A DNA stretch of 64,000 nucleotides. It comes from Argyresthia goedartella (Eukaryota; Arthropoda; Insecta; Lepidoptera; Argyresthiidae). Below the pieces are notes generated by a model. The model saw only the letters and a program-made list of their open reading frames with translations, was not told where the DNA came from and did not search any database. Of this stretch, positions 54,001 to 64,000 are shown piece after piece. The DNA lies in NCBI GenBank assembly GCA_949825045.1, contig OX463809.1:6351501-6415500 (forward strand), given 5' to 3'. Made by a program: the position numbers and the translations under genes. Each line of letters starts with the position of its first letter. Position 1 is the stretch's first letter.

Positions 54001-54372
54001 AGTTATTGGTGCGGCTACTTCAATACTCCATTTACGTAACCAGGTATTACGTATTTATTTTCTCTGTAATTAATGTGTTTTATAACCAGGTATATTCATA
54101 AGTTTGGATGTGTTAGTGAAAGAAAATGCAGTCGGGTTATTTGTTGTCACCCCTAGATGGCGTTAGTTGTAGTCTGCCTCGCGCTATCGTTTCGTTTTCA
54201 CTTTAGTCTATATTTCCAATATGTAAACAGTTTGATTAGAGTGCGTTGCTCACAGATTGGAATATTGATATTATTTAGTTTGGTAAGAAAGTTTTTGGTG
54301 CGGCTTCATTAATACTCCATGTATATAGGTAACCAAGTGCATTCATAAGTTTGTATGTCAGATGTTCAGCTT
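53996..54372 (+). repeat. Direct ~100-bp duplication, ~290 bp apart
   Basis: GGTGCGGCTACTTCAATACTCC at about 54011 recurs as GGTGCGGCTTCATTAATACTCC at about 54298. Both are followed by GTAACCA.GT and ATTCATAAGTTTG. This looks like two diverged copies of one unit. Confidence 0.65.
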
Positions 54373-54989
54373 TCCACCAACAGGCTCGCGAGGTCTACAG
54401 CTCACAGAGCCACTAGTTCAAAAATGTATCGAACCATTAAATAACTTGGCAGTATGAAGTTATAGTTATAGTCTTATGTCACATGTCGAAATTTAAAAAC
54501 AAAATAATAATAAAAATTGGCGGGAAGCTCTTGTCATTCTTTGCAATTTGTTGCTGTTTTATGATTGTTGTTTTACGATTGCGAGAAAATGAAACAATGG
54601 CATACATTGTTTTATTTTATAGCAATCGAAGTGAAAAGCAGTGTGTAAAACTCGGACATAAACCCCATTTTACCCTCGACTTAACTATCCATCCGAGCCG
54701 CCTCCTACACAGCCTCCTATTCGGAAAGTTTAATTTTCATAGATAGCCGGGTGGAAAATTTCTTTTCCATCCCTAGGGTGGAAAGTTTTTATTTTTTATT
54801 TTTACCATTGGCCACGGAGTCGATGATAATTGAGTTATATTAGTTAAAAAAAAAAGCAACCCATAGATACTTTTTTTTTAAACTTTTATTATCTTGGCAT
54901 TGTATGTGTATTTTAACTTTTTTCAGAATCTGGTAAAAAAAAAGTTTGCAATAGAAAAAGCGGGAACACGAGATTAAATAGTTTGGTTA

Positions 54990-55183
54990 AAATGGTTTCG
55001 GAAAGTGCTTCCAGTGACATGGACATTGAGACCGGTCGTCGAGACTCGTTGAGATAAAAGAACAAGCAAAACATGTTGTTAACAATCTATTACCGCAGTG
55101 CTCTGAGGAAAGATATCTTAAGGCATACAACCATTTCATGAAGTCCCTTTCGGAAAATGTGTTTTGCTCACAGTCGAAATGAA
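54990..55183 (+). pseudogene. Tyrosine-recombinase-like N-terminal fragment 1
   Basis: An acidic start (VSESASSDMDIETG) is followed, after a frame change, by HVVNNLLPQCSEERYLKAYN and a short tail ending in TGA at about 55183. The 'NLLP..S.ERY..AY..F' pattern is what I expect at the start of the core-binding domain of Crypton-like tyrosine recombinases in animals. The catalytic domain is absent. The same motif occurs at 61018-61118. Assignment rests on one motif. Confidence 0.45.
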
Positions 55184-55536
55184 AAGTAGAGCGTTTAACT
55201 CGGGTGAAAGTGATACATTTCACCCTCGAACTATTATCTCGGTGAAATGGGTCACTTTCCACCCCTGGTTAACAATCTACTATAACCAAACGTAACCCAA
55301 TAATAACTTACCGGCAAAATTAATTAAAACAGCGGCAAAATTTAGCCATGATTAACCAATAATTTGGTAAACATAATGTGTATTAAATATTCCTTGCAAT
55401 GAAATAAATAACCCAAACAAAGGTAAAGTTTTTTAAAGAAACTGGGTATCGGTTCAATAGTTTTGGTGCTAAATCAAAAAGCTGAGGTATGATGTCATCC
55501 ATGTAATAGTACATTACTTCAGAGGGAAGAAAGTGA

Positions 55537-55610
55537 CAGTTCCATACCGAGATTATGGCATTTGCGCCACGAGCTTGCGAGGGGCGCAAACCATTTGAGG
55601 TATGGAACTG
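55537..55610. repeat. Nested cruciform-like palindrome
   Basis: Outer 12-bp arms CAGTTCCATACC/GGTATGGAACTG (55537-55548, 55599-55610) and inner 8-bp arms TTTGCGCC/GGCGCAAA (55561-55568, 55583-55590) enclose ACGAGCTTGCGAGG. Confidence 0.85.
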
Positions 55611-56424
55611 TACTTTATCCTGAGGTATGTATAGTGCTTTTTATTAAACCTACGAGGAAAATAATAGACATAAATGCATCCATATTTTACAAAAAACACA
55701 AAGATAAATGCTAAATCAATCGAAGTTTTTGCGAAAATGCGCGGGCTTTTCCTTTTTTTATTCGCCCGTTTCTGGAGTAGGCTAAGATCATAAGGTCATG
55801 CAGCCACTTCTTCCGTGATTCCGCGCGTTTTATATACAAAAATAATTTCGTTTTTAATTTTCTGTATGCACCAAGGAGGTTGGTAACTGGTAAAAAAAAA
55901 ACTGTATGTGGCCAGTAACAATTTACTTGAAATTTAATTAGTAGACAGTTAAAGTCTCTTTGCAGTATGACTGCTGACAAATTTAAAAAAAAAAACCGGG
56001 TATGTAATGGAATTTCATACATACTTCCCACCCTTGGGTCGGAAGGATTTTCATACAAACTTCCATACCTTGGGATGAAAGGATTTGAACGGCGGGATAA
56101 AGGCGTTTCTTCCCTCTAATTGGTATAATTAGTATGTATTTTCAGAGCAGGTGTGATAAAAACGAAATTGCGTATTTTGCCTTCAGTGCCGTAGTTTTGA
56201 CCTTCGTTTTTGACTTTTCAGTGGTATTTACGGTCATTGTCTCGAGATGAGTTCTGGTTACAAGGACCATATATATGTTAATAGCGTAATCGCGGATTTC
56301 ACTGCCAGAAGACAGATTTCACTGATATTTCATTCAAACTTTGATAGGCTCTAACCGATGATATGGGTTAGCAGGTTATGACTTCGGTTGTGATATTTCC
56401 TACATTGTAAGGAATATTTTGGTA
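55611..56424. other. Unassigned
   Basis: The minus-strand frame 55711-56058 ends with AESRKKWLHDLMILAYSRNG, which hints at a repeated or domesticated domain, but I cannot assign it. No other content recognised. Confidence 0.3.
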
Positions 56425-56500
56425 CACAATCTATAGGAGTTTCTTTGCCCTTCTTCGCCCACATTAGTCCAATGTAGAGAAAAGGCAAAAAATTACGTTT
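56425..56500 (+). mobile_element. Element A-family LINE 3' UTR scrap
   Basis: AGGAGTTTCTTTGCCCTTCT, GTCCAATGTAGAGAAAAGGC and AAAAAATTACGTTT match the UTR of element A (about 1268-1330). Confidence 0.65.
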
Positions 56501-56570
56501 TCTAAACATATGGATATGCAGGAAAAATTAAAAACATGATTTTCATTTTGCTCATGTCGATCCTGGTTTT

Positions 56571-56790
56571 TAGGGTTCCGTAGAAAAACAAGGAACCGGT
56601 TTGCTTGATATACGCAAGGAAATCACTACGGGACCAGGGACTTACAAACACGAAATTCGGCATAAAGCTAGGTCTAACAGCACAAGTAAAGGAACAAATC
56701 AGAAAACTATAAATGTTGAGTTCCTTCACAAAAAATGTGATTTATGCGAAACCTCGGTGCTCGGGTCAGACTCGCACTTGGCCGGATTTA
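56571..56790 (-). repeat. Dispersed 'gggttccgta' repeat, short copy with both ends
   Basis: Begins TTTTTAGGGTTCCGTAG and ends CAGACTCGCACTTGGCCGG. Both ends correspond to those of 35493-35967 in the opposite orientation, but the centre is deleted or replaced. Confidence 0.7.
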
Positions 56791-56900
56791 ATTAATGCTT
56801 ATTACCTTTAATCCCTCTGTCACCACCGGCGTCAGCTAAGGGTTTCCGTTACAGGTTTTAAATTTTATTACCAATGGCATAGTGTTCAAACTCGCGATCC

Positions 56901-57020
56901 GTCCCAACTACCCTCGGTTGTTGAGTCCCAACTACCCTCGGTTGTTGAGTCCCAACTACCCTCGGTTGTTGAGTCCCAACTACCCTCGGTTGTTGAGTCC
57001 CAACTACCCTCGGTTGTTGA
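56901..57020. repeat. 24-bp minisatellite, 5 units
   Basis: GTCCCAACTACCCTCGGTTGTTGA repeats five times without visible change. Each unit contains CAAC ... GTTG and so can form a small hairpin. A lone diverged unit lies at 34302-34336. Because the period is a multiple of three, it creates a repetitive minus-strand frame (QQPRVVGT), which I regard as incidental. Confidence 0.97.
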
Positions 57021-57479
57021 GTAGTTAATCTTAAAATCATATATAAAACGTGAGCTTTGTACATTAAGAAACGAATTTAGCTGAGCCAGCCTGCATACTA
57101 AATAAGTATAAACTGCATACTTGCCATTTTATTGATCCGCCATAGTTTTTAATAAGATAGCTCAACATGTCAAACATAGAATGTACAGATTATAATGTCT
57201 AACAAAATAAAGTGAGCATTCTGTTTGATCACTGAAGCTTCCAGTCCTGAATAAAATAAAACAACTCCGTTTTCTTTATTAATCAGACAAGCTTGGAGGT
57301 CGTTCATCGTAAACAAATTAGGCAACCGTGAAAATACGACTTTAATATTCTCTTTCAACACATAATTAGGGAATTTTATCCCGGGTAAAATGAAAATTAA
57401 GCTGATTACCGGACTTTTAGATAAATTAAATTTGGGCTAGCTTATCTTTTTCTAACCCCCGAAATAACTTAATGAGACC

Positions 57480-57902
57480 AAGTTGCACCATCTTCTCTTA
57501 TTACCTGGCTTAATTAACGTGAAGTTTTTAGCTAAAGCCGTTAAAAAGAACAGTAGCTTAGTCTGCATGCCAAACGATTTAAAATGTATGAATTTGTCAC
57601 AATTTAAACATAAGTTCCACACAAAATTCTATTACAAAATTGAGGCTTGTATAAATGAAAAAAATATGTTATATCTTAATGTATATTAATATATATATTT
57701 ATGACATTATTAAAATACCTAGCTTAATTTCTTATTTATTACTTTGAAAATAACATTTTTAAGTCTGTGTTAATATTCCTTTTAGTTTTATCCGTAGGAC
57801 TCTTATATGTGTAGCCCCTAGGCAGAACACTGAGCTCAAAAAATTTACCTGACATCTGTATTACTGTCTGTGTTCACAAATAAATTATCTTTATCTTTAT
57901 CA
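57480..57902 (+). pseudogene. LINE 3' terminal fragment with TTTATC tail
   Basis: The 68-codon frame 57483-57689 has MPNDLKCMNLSQFKHKFHTK, resembling the 'LPNDL ... FK..L' C-terminal tail of jockey-type RTs. The UTR ends CAAATAAATTATCTTTATC at 57902, a LINE tail. Upstream RT motifs are absent. Confidence 0.55.
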
Positions 57903-58351
57903 TCTGTGGTCTTCTCTTCGTCGTGAGTTCCACTTCACAAAAAGATGCTTCCCAAGAGTAAAAGCATGAGTTACTATGAAAAAAGTTTACCTATAATATT
58001 TGAAGAGTTCCCTCCATTTCTCCTCATCATCAGTTCCTGACCTGACGTCAATGGAACCAATCGAAAGATAAACTCTTTCAAACAAAAACAATTTTTCAAA
58101 TCGTCCATCAGTCTTGGAGAAAGTGATTAACATACATTAAAAAAGAACAAGTTCAAATGCTAAATTTCTTATTTTCATAAATATCAACATATTCAGAAAT
58201 ATCGGTGTGGTTGACTAAAAAGTTTTTTTCTGAATCTTAATCGTCCAGACCTTTTATCTAAGACATACTTTTGTTATTAGTCCACATTTAATATCATAAA
58301 ATAAGAAAAGCAAAATAAACGCGGAAAATTCAATGCTCCGAAATGCTAGAC

Positions 58352-58383
58352 CTATACACTATACCCTATACCCTATACCCTAA
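58352..58383. repeat. Short CTATACC tandem repeat
   Basis: About four 7-bp units (CTATACCCTATACC). Confidence 0.85.
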
Positions 58384-58869
58384 CAGCTTTTGGGAGCTGC
58401 GGCGTATGGTATGTGTCGTCATTCAAAGCCCGTGAAAAATAACTTACTTTGTTCTTTAATTATATTTCAAAAGTTAATTTACTGCTTCACAAGTTTTAAA
58501 GCAATTTCAGCAAAGCAGTTGTAAAGAATCGAATTATATTTTTGCACTGTGAAAATTACAACAGTATTTATATTGTTTTCTATTTATTAAAAACAATATA
58601 TAATACAACATTTACATACATACAGACAGAATATGTTAATATATTACGATGTGAACTGAGTCTAATGCAAAGTAAAAATAAACATCGATATTCTCTGTTG
58701 TACAACTCCTCCTTTTGTGATGGCGGATAAAATAGCTGATCCCTCCACTTTTCACAAGGGATACATTAAAAGGCTCATAAATAGACTTGGATGTCGCGTT
58801 AATGTCACTGCAGGTCATTATTGAATGCTAATGGCTACTTTTGCCTTGAGCAGGTGCTGCCATTTTCCA

Positions 58870-59290
58870 AGTATAATCATTTATTTACAAGCATACACAT
58901 AGCTTTGGCCCTCCATTACCGCCCTACAATGGCTCCAACGAGCTATAAATATAAATGGAGAATATGTTAACCTTATCACATTTGCGGATTTCATAGTTAT
59001 CATAAGCGAGATTCTTGAGGATCTTGATCAGACTCAACACAAATGCAAGAAAAGTAAAAAATGCGGATTACTAATGAACCCTGATAAAACTTGCCTCGTG
59101 ACTAACGGAGAGAAAACGCCAAATACAATAGAATCTAGGAATAAAGAGTACGTTGATGACTTCCCCTATCTGGGTCACAATACACCACTAACAAGCCTTA
59201 CATCAAAAGAAATCGAACGTTGGATTAAAAACCAGGGAACGGATACCGGCCATTAAGAGATAGGGTGTTATGTAATGCAGCTTTAAAAAC
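58870..59290 (+). pseudogene. RTE-like reverse transcriptase fragment
   Basis: The frame reads GEYVNLITFADFIVIISEIL, then KCGLLMNPDKTCLVTNGEK and EYVDDFPYLGHN. These are RT blocks 5-7 of RTE-type LINEs. The catalytic FADD box is FADF here, so the enzyme is dead. The usual C-terminal part may be the fragment at 62820-63225, separated by later insertions. Confidence 0.8.
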
Positions 59291-59459
59291 ATACCAGCTA
59301 AGTCTTCAAAGTGTATTAATTGTCCACTGAATTAATAGGTTAGCAATACTTTTTAGTGCCTTATAATAAAAGGCAACAAATATAATGATCACCAAAATAT
59401 TTTTTTTCTACCCAAAATAGATAAATGAACAAAAAATATCACGGCAAAATACTGCGGAA

Positions 59460-59575
59460 GCTTAGGTGAAGGGTGAAGGGGGTGAGCGAAGCGAATCCCC
59501 CTTTATCCTTCATGTTAGGTTGAACATGTAAGAACACCAAAAAATACTAAAAAACTTAAACTTAAGTACACAAAA
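59460..59575 (-). repeat. Dispersed repeat, inverse partner of 5151-5275
   Basis: Reverse complement of the 5.2-kb copy, with AAGGGGGTGAGCGAAGCGAATCCCCCTTT-type hairpin sequence (stem GGGGG/CCCCC) and TGTTAGGTTGAACATG. Confidence 0.65.
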
Positions 59576-60169
59576 CTTAAAAAGAAGTTTGGTGATAATT
59601 TATCCAAACACAATTTGGTGGACATTTATCCATTCTTGCAGTCATTTCGAATTTTTTGGTAGTAAAATAGGTGCGTTTTTGGTAATCGTTTAAACACAAG
59701 CCATAATAAAATTTCTAGCAATTATATTGTATAGCTAATATAAAACTACGGTAAATATCACTCAGTCTACACTTTGCCAGATTATATTAAGAGTATCAAC
59801 TGCATCTTTATAATAATTTCAACGACCTCTAATTTCATATAGTCACCTCTATTTTTATAAGTTAGCATTGAATTGATGACTAAATCTACTACTCATATAC
59901 TAGATTCGCATTATTATTTCGGAATCGCTCTAGCTCCGGCTCATACGAAACACGCCACTAGACTGCCTAGAAAGTGGGATGCCCTGATTCCAATGTTCTA
60001 TTTTAATCGACCTAAATCGTCGATGATCCAGGAAAAACATGCAAATTTTCTAAAATACTTCCAGTACATTAAAAAAATATAAGATTTATTAATTTAGTTG
60101 TTGAATTATTGGTATATTCTAAAAGTCAAGTCCATTCACTCAATTATATAAAACAGTCATTCATCTAAT

Positions 60170-60703
60170 AATAGATTATTCGAAATAATCCAAAACATGG
60201 CATTGAGAATTATCACTGGTGCAATGTGCTCTACTCCTATTAATGCTATGCAGTGTGAGACTTGCATTCTACCACTTCACTTTCGAAGGTTGCAGATTGC
60301 TGAATATTTTTGTTTAAAACTGTTAACTGCTGACAATACATGTAGATTCGTATTAGATAGAATATTACTACCACATACTCCGCAAATAAGCGATTCTAGT
60401 CTTACGTAGACAATATATTGCTATTATCTGGAAAGATCCCGGATATGCAAAAAATTTTAATGCATTAAAAATCATTACCGTAAATATGTTCAAAGACACA
60501 GTTTGGCCATTGTATAATGAAGAAATTGATACACTCTTACGGGAAGTAATTGTACATAAGCAAAGTATTTCTAATCAAAAAGATTTGCTGCAATTTCTAG
60601 ATGGTAAAAATGTATACTCTATTTTTACTGATGGCTCAAAGACAACACGCAATGTAACATCAGCCTTTTATGATCCAAAAAGAAAGTTAACTAAATGTTA
60701 CAA
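60170..60703 (+). pseudogene. RNase H-bearing LINE (element G), RT C-terminus and start of RNase H
   Basis: The frame 60197-60409 reads MALRIITGAMCSTPINAMQ, the RT-thumb to connection motif of I/jockey-superfamily LINEs. After a frameshift, 60486-60703 reads through to NVYSIFTDGSKTTRN, the first RNase H block with its catalytic Asp. The frame is then interrupted by the 709-bp insert and resumes at 61413 with a repeated copy of the last 91 bp. Confidence 0.8.
60613..60703 (+). repeat. 91-bp direct repeat, left copy
   Basis: Apparently identical to 61413-61503. It encodes the RNase H start. The two copies flank a 709-bp insert. Confidence 0.95.
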
Positions 60704-61412
60704 TAGTACATTACGCTACAAGGGAAGTAAGTGAGCTATTACGGAACGAGATGCAATTTGGTGCCCGTGCGAGCTTCGCTCGCAAAGGGCTCTAAGGATC
60801 GAGTGCACCCGAGATATTTAGACATAGTTCGAGGGTGCAATAGCTACTTACAACCCGAGAGAAGTATACTATTTTACACCTTTCTTGCGAGGAAAATAAA
60901 ACACAACAAATAAAATAAAACAATGTAATTTAAATTCATATCAAAAAACTAATGAGGTACCTACATATTAATTTTAATGTGATTTTAATAAAAAGTTGTG
61001 TGTGTAATTTCTGAATTAGATATTGGGAAAGTATGTAAATACCTTTCTTTTGATTTATTTGGCAAAAGGTTGTCCATTACATTCTCAGCTTCCATATCCA
61101 CTTCATCACTTGACATTTTTAATTAGGTAATTAATTTGAGATAAACTTTATCAAACTTCAAATAATATCGATTGAATTACCGCCAATTTTTTTTTGTTGG
61201 TTGAGTTTTTGACCAAGGAGGTTTGCATAGCTTGAACTGTAAAGTTGTATGAAAATCCATTACATATCAAGCATTGCTTGTTCTGCAAAGTAATTTGAAA
61301 ATGGAACGTAGTTTTCAATGCAGACAATGAATGAATGACGTAAAGACTAACTTACATTCACTCTTTGAACGTAAGTAAGTAGGTCTTTACGAGCAAGGCA
61401 GGTGTAAACATA
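60704..61412. mobile_element. 709-bp insert between the 91-bp repeats
   Basis: The insert has a GC-rich palindrome near its left end (GTGCGAGCTTCGCTCGCA at 60767-60784, with GGTGC ... GCACC around it) and an inverted GTAAAGAC/GTCTTTAC pair near its right end (61341-61391). Its middle is AT-rich. On the minus strand it carries the recombinase-like N-terminus at 61018-61118. Superfamily unknown. Confidence 0.6.
61018..61118 (-). pseudogene. Tyrosine-recombinase-like N-terminal fragment 2
   Basis: The frame opens with an ATG at 61118: acidic MSSDEVDMEAENVM then DNLLPNKSKERYL. It matches the fragment at 54990-55183 in layout (acidic leader, then NLLP..S.ERYL). After ERYL the two sequences differ. 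AAG|GTATTT at this point could be an exon end. No catalytic domain follows. Confidence 0.45.
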
Positions 61413-62425
61413 TATACTCTATTTTTACTGATGGCTCAAAGACAACACGCAATGTAACATCAGCCTTTTATGATCCAAAAAGAAAGTTAACTAAATGTTA
61501 CAAAATAAATAATAAGTGTAGTATTTTTACTGCTGAGAGTTATGCCATCTACCAAGCTCTACTCTATGTAAATAATATAAATGCTACTGATGTCATGATT
61601 ATTTCAGATTCACTAAGTGTACTCATGGCATTGCAAAATAATTGCCTTAGATACAACTTGAATTATTTAATTTATAGTATTAGGAATATGTTAGACCATT
61701 TACTCACTCGTGATATAACTGTACAATTTCTATGGGTACCATCCCATAAAGGAATCGTTGGGAACGAAGTTGCTGACCAAGCTGCGAGTAATATATGGGA
61801 TGAAGACCACTCCACGGACCTGAAGATTCCTTTCACCGACTTTCATGTTGAGCTGAACCAAAGCCTGAAAGGGTTATGGTGCAATTATTGGAAGGACATA
61901 AGCCAAAACAAAGGCAAATGGTATGCTAAAATCCAGGGTTGCCCGCCCGCCCAACCTTGGTACAACAGAAACAGAGAAATAGACTGCCGTAAATACATAA
62001 CGACCATAAACAGATTGAGATTCGGCCATGGCCAGATCCGTACTCACCTGAGAAGACTCAACCTGGTTGATGACTCCAAATGCACGTACTGTGGTGAAGA
62101 CGAAGCAGATTTAGAACACATTATTTTCAAATGTAAACAGTTTGGCATACAGAGACTGATTCTTGTCAGCGAATTAGAAGACGTTTGTAGAGATGTACCT
62201 GTGCCTTCAAGTCTCCAAGAACTTTTAAAACTTCCAATATTTTTCAGTCCTCTATACAAATTCATCATAAACACTGTAAATAATCTATAAATTTAGTGAT
62301 AAATTATAATAAGTGAATACGATGATTGATATGAATAATAGTGAATTGAATAATTTGTTTGACGATTTGGTCCAAAAGGAATTTTATCTAGGGCCGTGAA
62401 ACTCATTAAAAGAAAAAAAAAATTG
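61413..62425 (+). pseudogene. Element G, RNase H domain, zinc knuckle and 3' end
   Basis: Open from the right 91-bp repeat to the stop at 62290 (about 291 codons). All four RNase H acidic positions are visible: FTDGSKT, TAESYAIYQAL, ISDSLSVL and VPSHKGIVGNEVADQAA. A C-terminal CCHC-type motif follows (CTYCGEDEADLEHIIFKC). This order, RNase H then zinc knuckle at the ORF2 end, fits the I/jockey group. The 3' UTR ends in an A-rich run at 62408-62424. The domain looks intact, but the upstream ORF is broken. Confidence 0.85.
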
Positions 62426-62439
62426 ATCATGCGATCAAT

Positions 62440-62815
62440 CATTCAAATTTAGCAAGACAAGTTTGAAATTTGATTCATTCAATATTCGATCGTTCCACTG
62501 TGCACACGTTTTCTCTGCTCCCATTTCCTACATGAATAAATTAAATCAAAGTCTAATTTTGAGGTTAAAATTTGATCGTATAGCCGAACAGGTGCTTCAT
62601 CTCTAAAATATATAAAGAGGCCCACTTACAAGATTAACCGCTGAGTTATCAACTTTGATGCTTAAATATTTATCGGTAGCGCTGAGTTAAATAAATTGCT
62701 GTTTGTGAATTGGCACTGGATGTTAAATATTCGTTTGCGGTAGTAAAGTTTTGATGCTGCACTTATAAATAATATCATTAAAATATATATTTAAGTCATA
62801 ATTGCCCATTAGACT
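62440..62815. other. Spacer
   Basis: A small palindrome ATTGATCATGCGATCAAT lies just after element G's tail (62424-62441). Otherwise nothing recognised. Confidence 0.4.
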
Positions 62816-62819
62816 CGAA

Positions 62820-63225
62820 AAGAAGGCCATGGACACCACAATACTACCCACTGTGCTTTGCGGTTGTCAAACCTGGCTCTTTACTGCAGAAATGATTCGG
62901 AAAGTAGGTAATACGTAATTCAGAATGACAGCCGAAAGAAGTATGGCGGTATGGAGTGACACTGAGAGAGAGGAAAAGAAACTGATACATAAAAGATCAC
63001 AAGAAAGTTATAGATATCGCGAGGCTTATGTGTCGACTAAAGCGGGGGTGGGCTGGATATTTAGCAAAAACGACAGAAGGGAGATGGAAAAGATCCTGCA
63101 ATGGTACCCAAGAGGAACGACGAGACAACGAAGACGCCCGCGCGCGACGTCTCTGGCGGGACGACATAGTGGAAGTCGCAGGAAGTACGTGGAGAAAACT
63201 GGCTAAAGACAGAAACGAATTTTAA
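62820..63225 (+). pseudogene. RTE-like LINE C-terminus
   Basis: The first frame reads LPTVLCGCQTWLFTAEMI. After a frame change, 63028-63225 reads LKRGWAGYLAKTTEGRW and RRLWRDDIVEVAGSTWRKLA. This matches the tail of RTE-type ORF2 ('LTYGCQTWTL ... W.GH.AR ... RRWRDDI ... W...A.DR'). It may belong with the RT fragment at 58870-59290. Confidence 0.8.
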
Positions 63226-63251
63226 TTATTTTATTGCTATCGCATAAGAAT

Positions 63252-63685
63252 TTTTATCTACATACGTATCATAAACCCTCTTTACTGCGTTCAAAAACCG
63301 CACGTTACGATCAGCATTATGTTAAACTACTTGGTAAAAACTCGTTTGGTATCTGGAAAACTACACATAATGGTCATTATGTGTAGTTTTTCTACATATA
63401 ATGACATTCAAATTTCGAACGCCGACGCCCACCCGCGTGAAGTTGGTACTACAGAACAAGCTAAATAACTGCAGAGCCACAATGCCGGGCAAACATGCGG
63501 TTCCTGAACACATCAAAGAGAGCTTATGATATGTGTGTAGATAAACTAGTGTATGTAACTGTACATAATTAGGCATTAAAACTCTCGAGTGATATTATTA
63601 TGAAACTCATCCTTCGGCTCGTTTTATAAACCAACTCTCGAGTTTTAATGCCACCCATTATGCAGCAGTCACATAAACTACTATT
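63252..63685 (+). repeat. Hairpin-bearing dispersed repeat, copy 2
   Basis: Aligns in direct orientation with 7011-7460, with small indels near 63333 and 63434. It contains the covarying hairpin at 63355-63392 (17 of 18 pairs) and the CTCGAG arms near 63585-63645. Confidence 0.75.
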
Positions 63686-64000
63686 AAACTATTTATTTTT
63701 ATCAAATGTTGGCTGTAAGCATGATGTGAGCGTAATTAATTTCCTTTTTTTTAGATTATTATTATGAGAACTAAGAGGATTTTTATCTTATCTTACATAG
63801 CTTTGAGCCTACGGTAGGAAGCTCCTGAGTCCTGAAATCATAAGCTCATTGCTGTAGTGAAGTTAGTGAAATAAGAAATAAAACGCCAAGTCTCAGTAGT
63901 TTGGTGATGCAATACCACTGGACTACTGATCCGAAATGTCGGGTATTGGGTTGATACTATGGGATTCAATGTTTGTTTGGACATGTGAGTATTTGTAAAT
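63686..64000. other. Window end, nothing recognised
   Basis: AT-rich sequence without a gene or repeat I can name. Confidence 0.4.

Noticed and set aside
55711..56058. 115-codon minus-strand frame with AESRKKWLHD
   Set aside because: It slightly resembles a THAP-type or transposase phrase. The key Cys/His residues of THAP are absent, so I did not assign it.
56901..57020. CRISPR-like array
   Set aside because: The units are contiguous, with no unique spacers, in eukaryotic transposon-rich DNA. It is a minisatellite.
56858..57064. Repetitive QQPRVVGT protein on the minus strand
   Set aside because: It is produced by the 24-bp minisatellite, whose period is a multiple of three. There is no start context or flanking coding sequence to support it.

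Overview
The window looks like a repeat-dense block of insect chromosome, most likely lepidopteran (moth or butterfly). The evidence is four copies of a DD37D (maT-type) mariner, several jockey/CR1-like non-LTR elements with short-repeat 3' tails of the lepidopteran kind, tRNA-headed SINEs with ATT tails, and strongly AT-rich DNA between them. I could not recognise any host protein-coding gene. Nearly every long reading frame belongs to a transposable element, and most are broken. The best candidate for host sequence is a possible non-coding 5' exon with a strong splice donor near 51.47 kb.

Layout. 0-7 kb: a 5'-truncated non-LTR element (290-1388), another RT fragment, small foldback repeats and the C-terminus of a tyrosine recombinase (5.85-6.08 kb). 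7-9 kb: a ~450 bp hairpin repeat (second copy at 63.25 kb) and maT copy 1. 9-16.6 kb: foldback elements, LINE 3' ends, SINEs and a 112-bp tandem repeat. 16.8-18.6 kb: a LINE 3' end split by maT copy 2. 18.8-28.6 kb: a 9.76 kb Ty3/gypsy-type LTR element with 2,207-bp LTRs, a gag ending in a -1 frameshift heptamer, and a pol carrying stops. 28.6-36.8 kb: more SINEs, two related MITEs, maT copy 3 with an uninterrupted transposase frame, and LINE fragments.

39-49.3 kb is a stack of nested insertions. A degenerate LINE (B) is split by a SINE and by maT copy 4. maT copy 4 is split by a second LINE (C) whose 5' half is inverted relative to its 3' half. LINE C is split by a complete 4,562-bp Ty3/gypsy element with identical-looking 202-bp LTRs, a TTTA target duplication, a tRNA-Pro primer site and one open 1,285-codon gag-pol frame. 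That element is the youngest and the most likely to be active.

49.3-64 kb: mostly non-coding DNA with GC-rich palindromic modules, a 24-bp minisatellite, RTE-like fragments, two fragments resembling the N-terminus of a tyrosine recombinase, and a LINE C-terminus with all RNase H catalytic residues. That LINE is interrupted by a 709-bp insert flanked by identical 91-bp repeats.

The genes do not form a pathway; the organising principle is serial insertion. All comparisons were made by eye, so identity statements are approximate.
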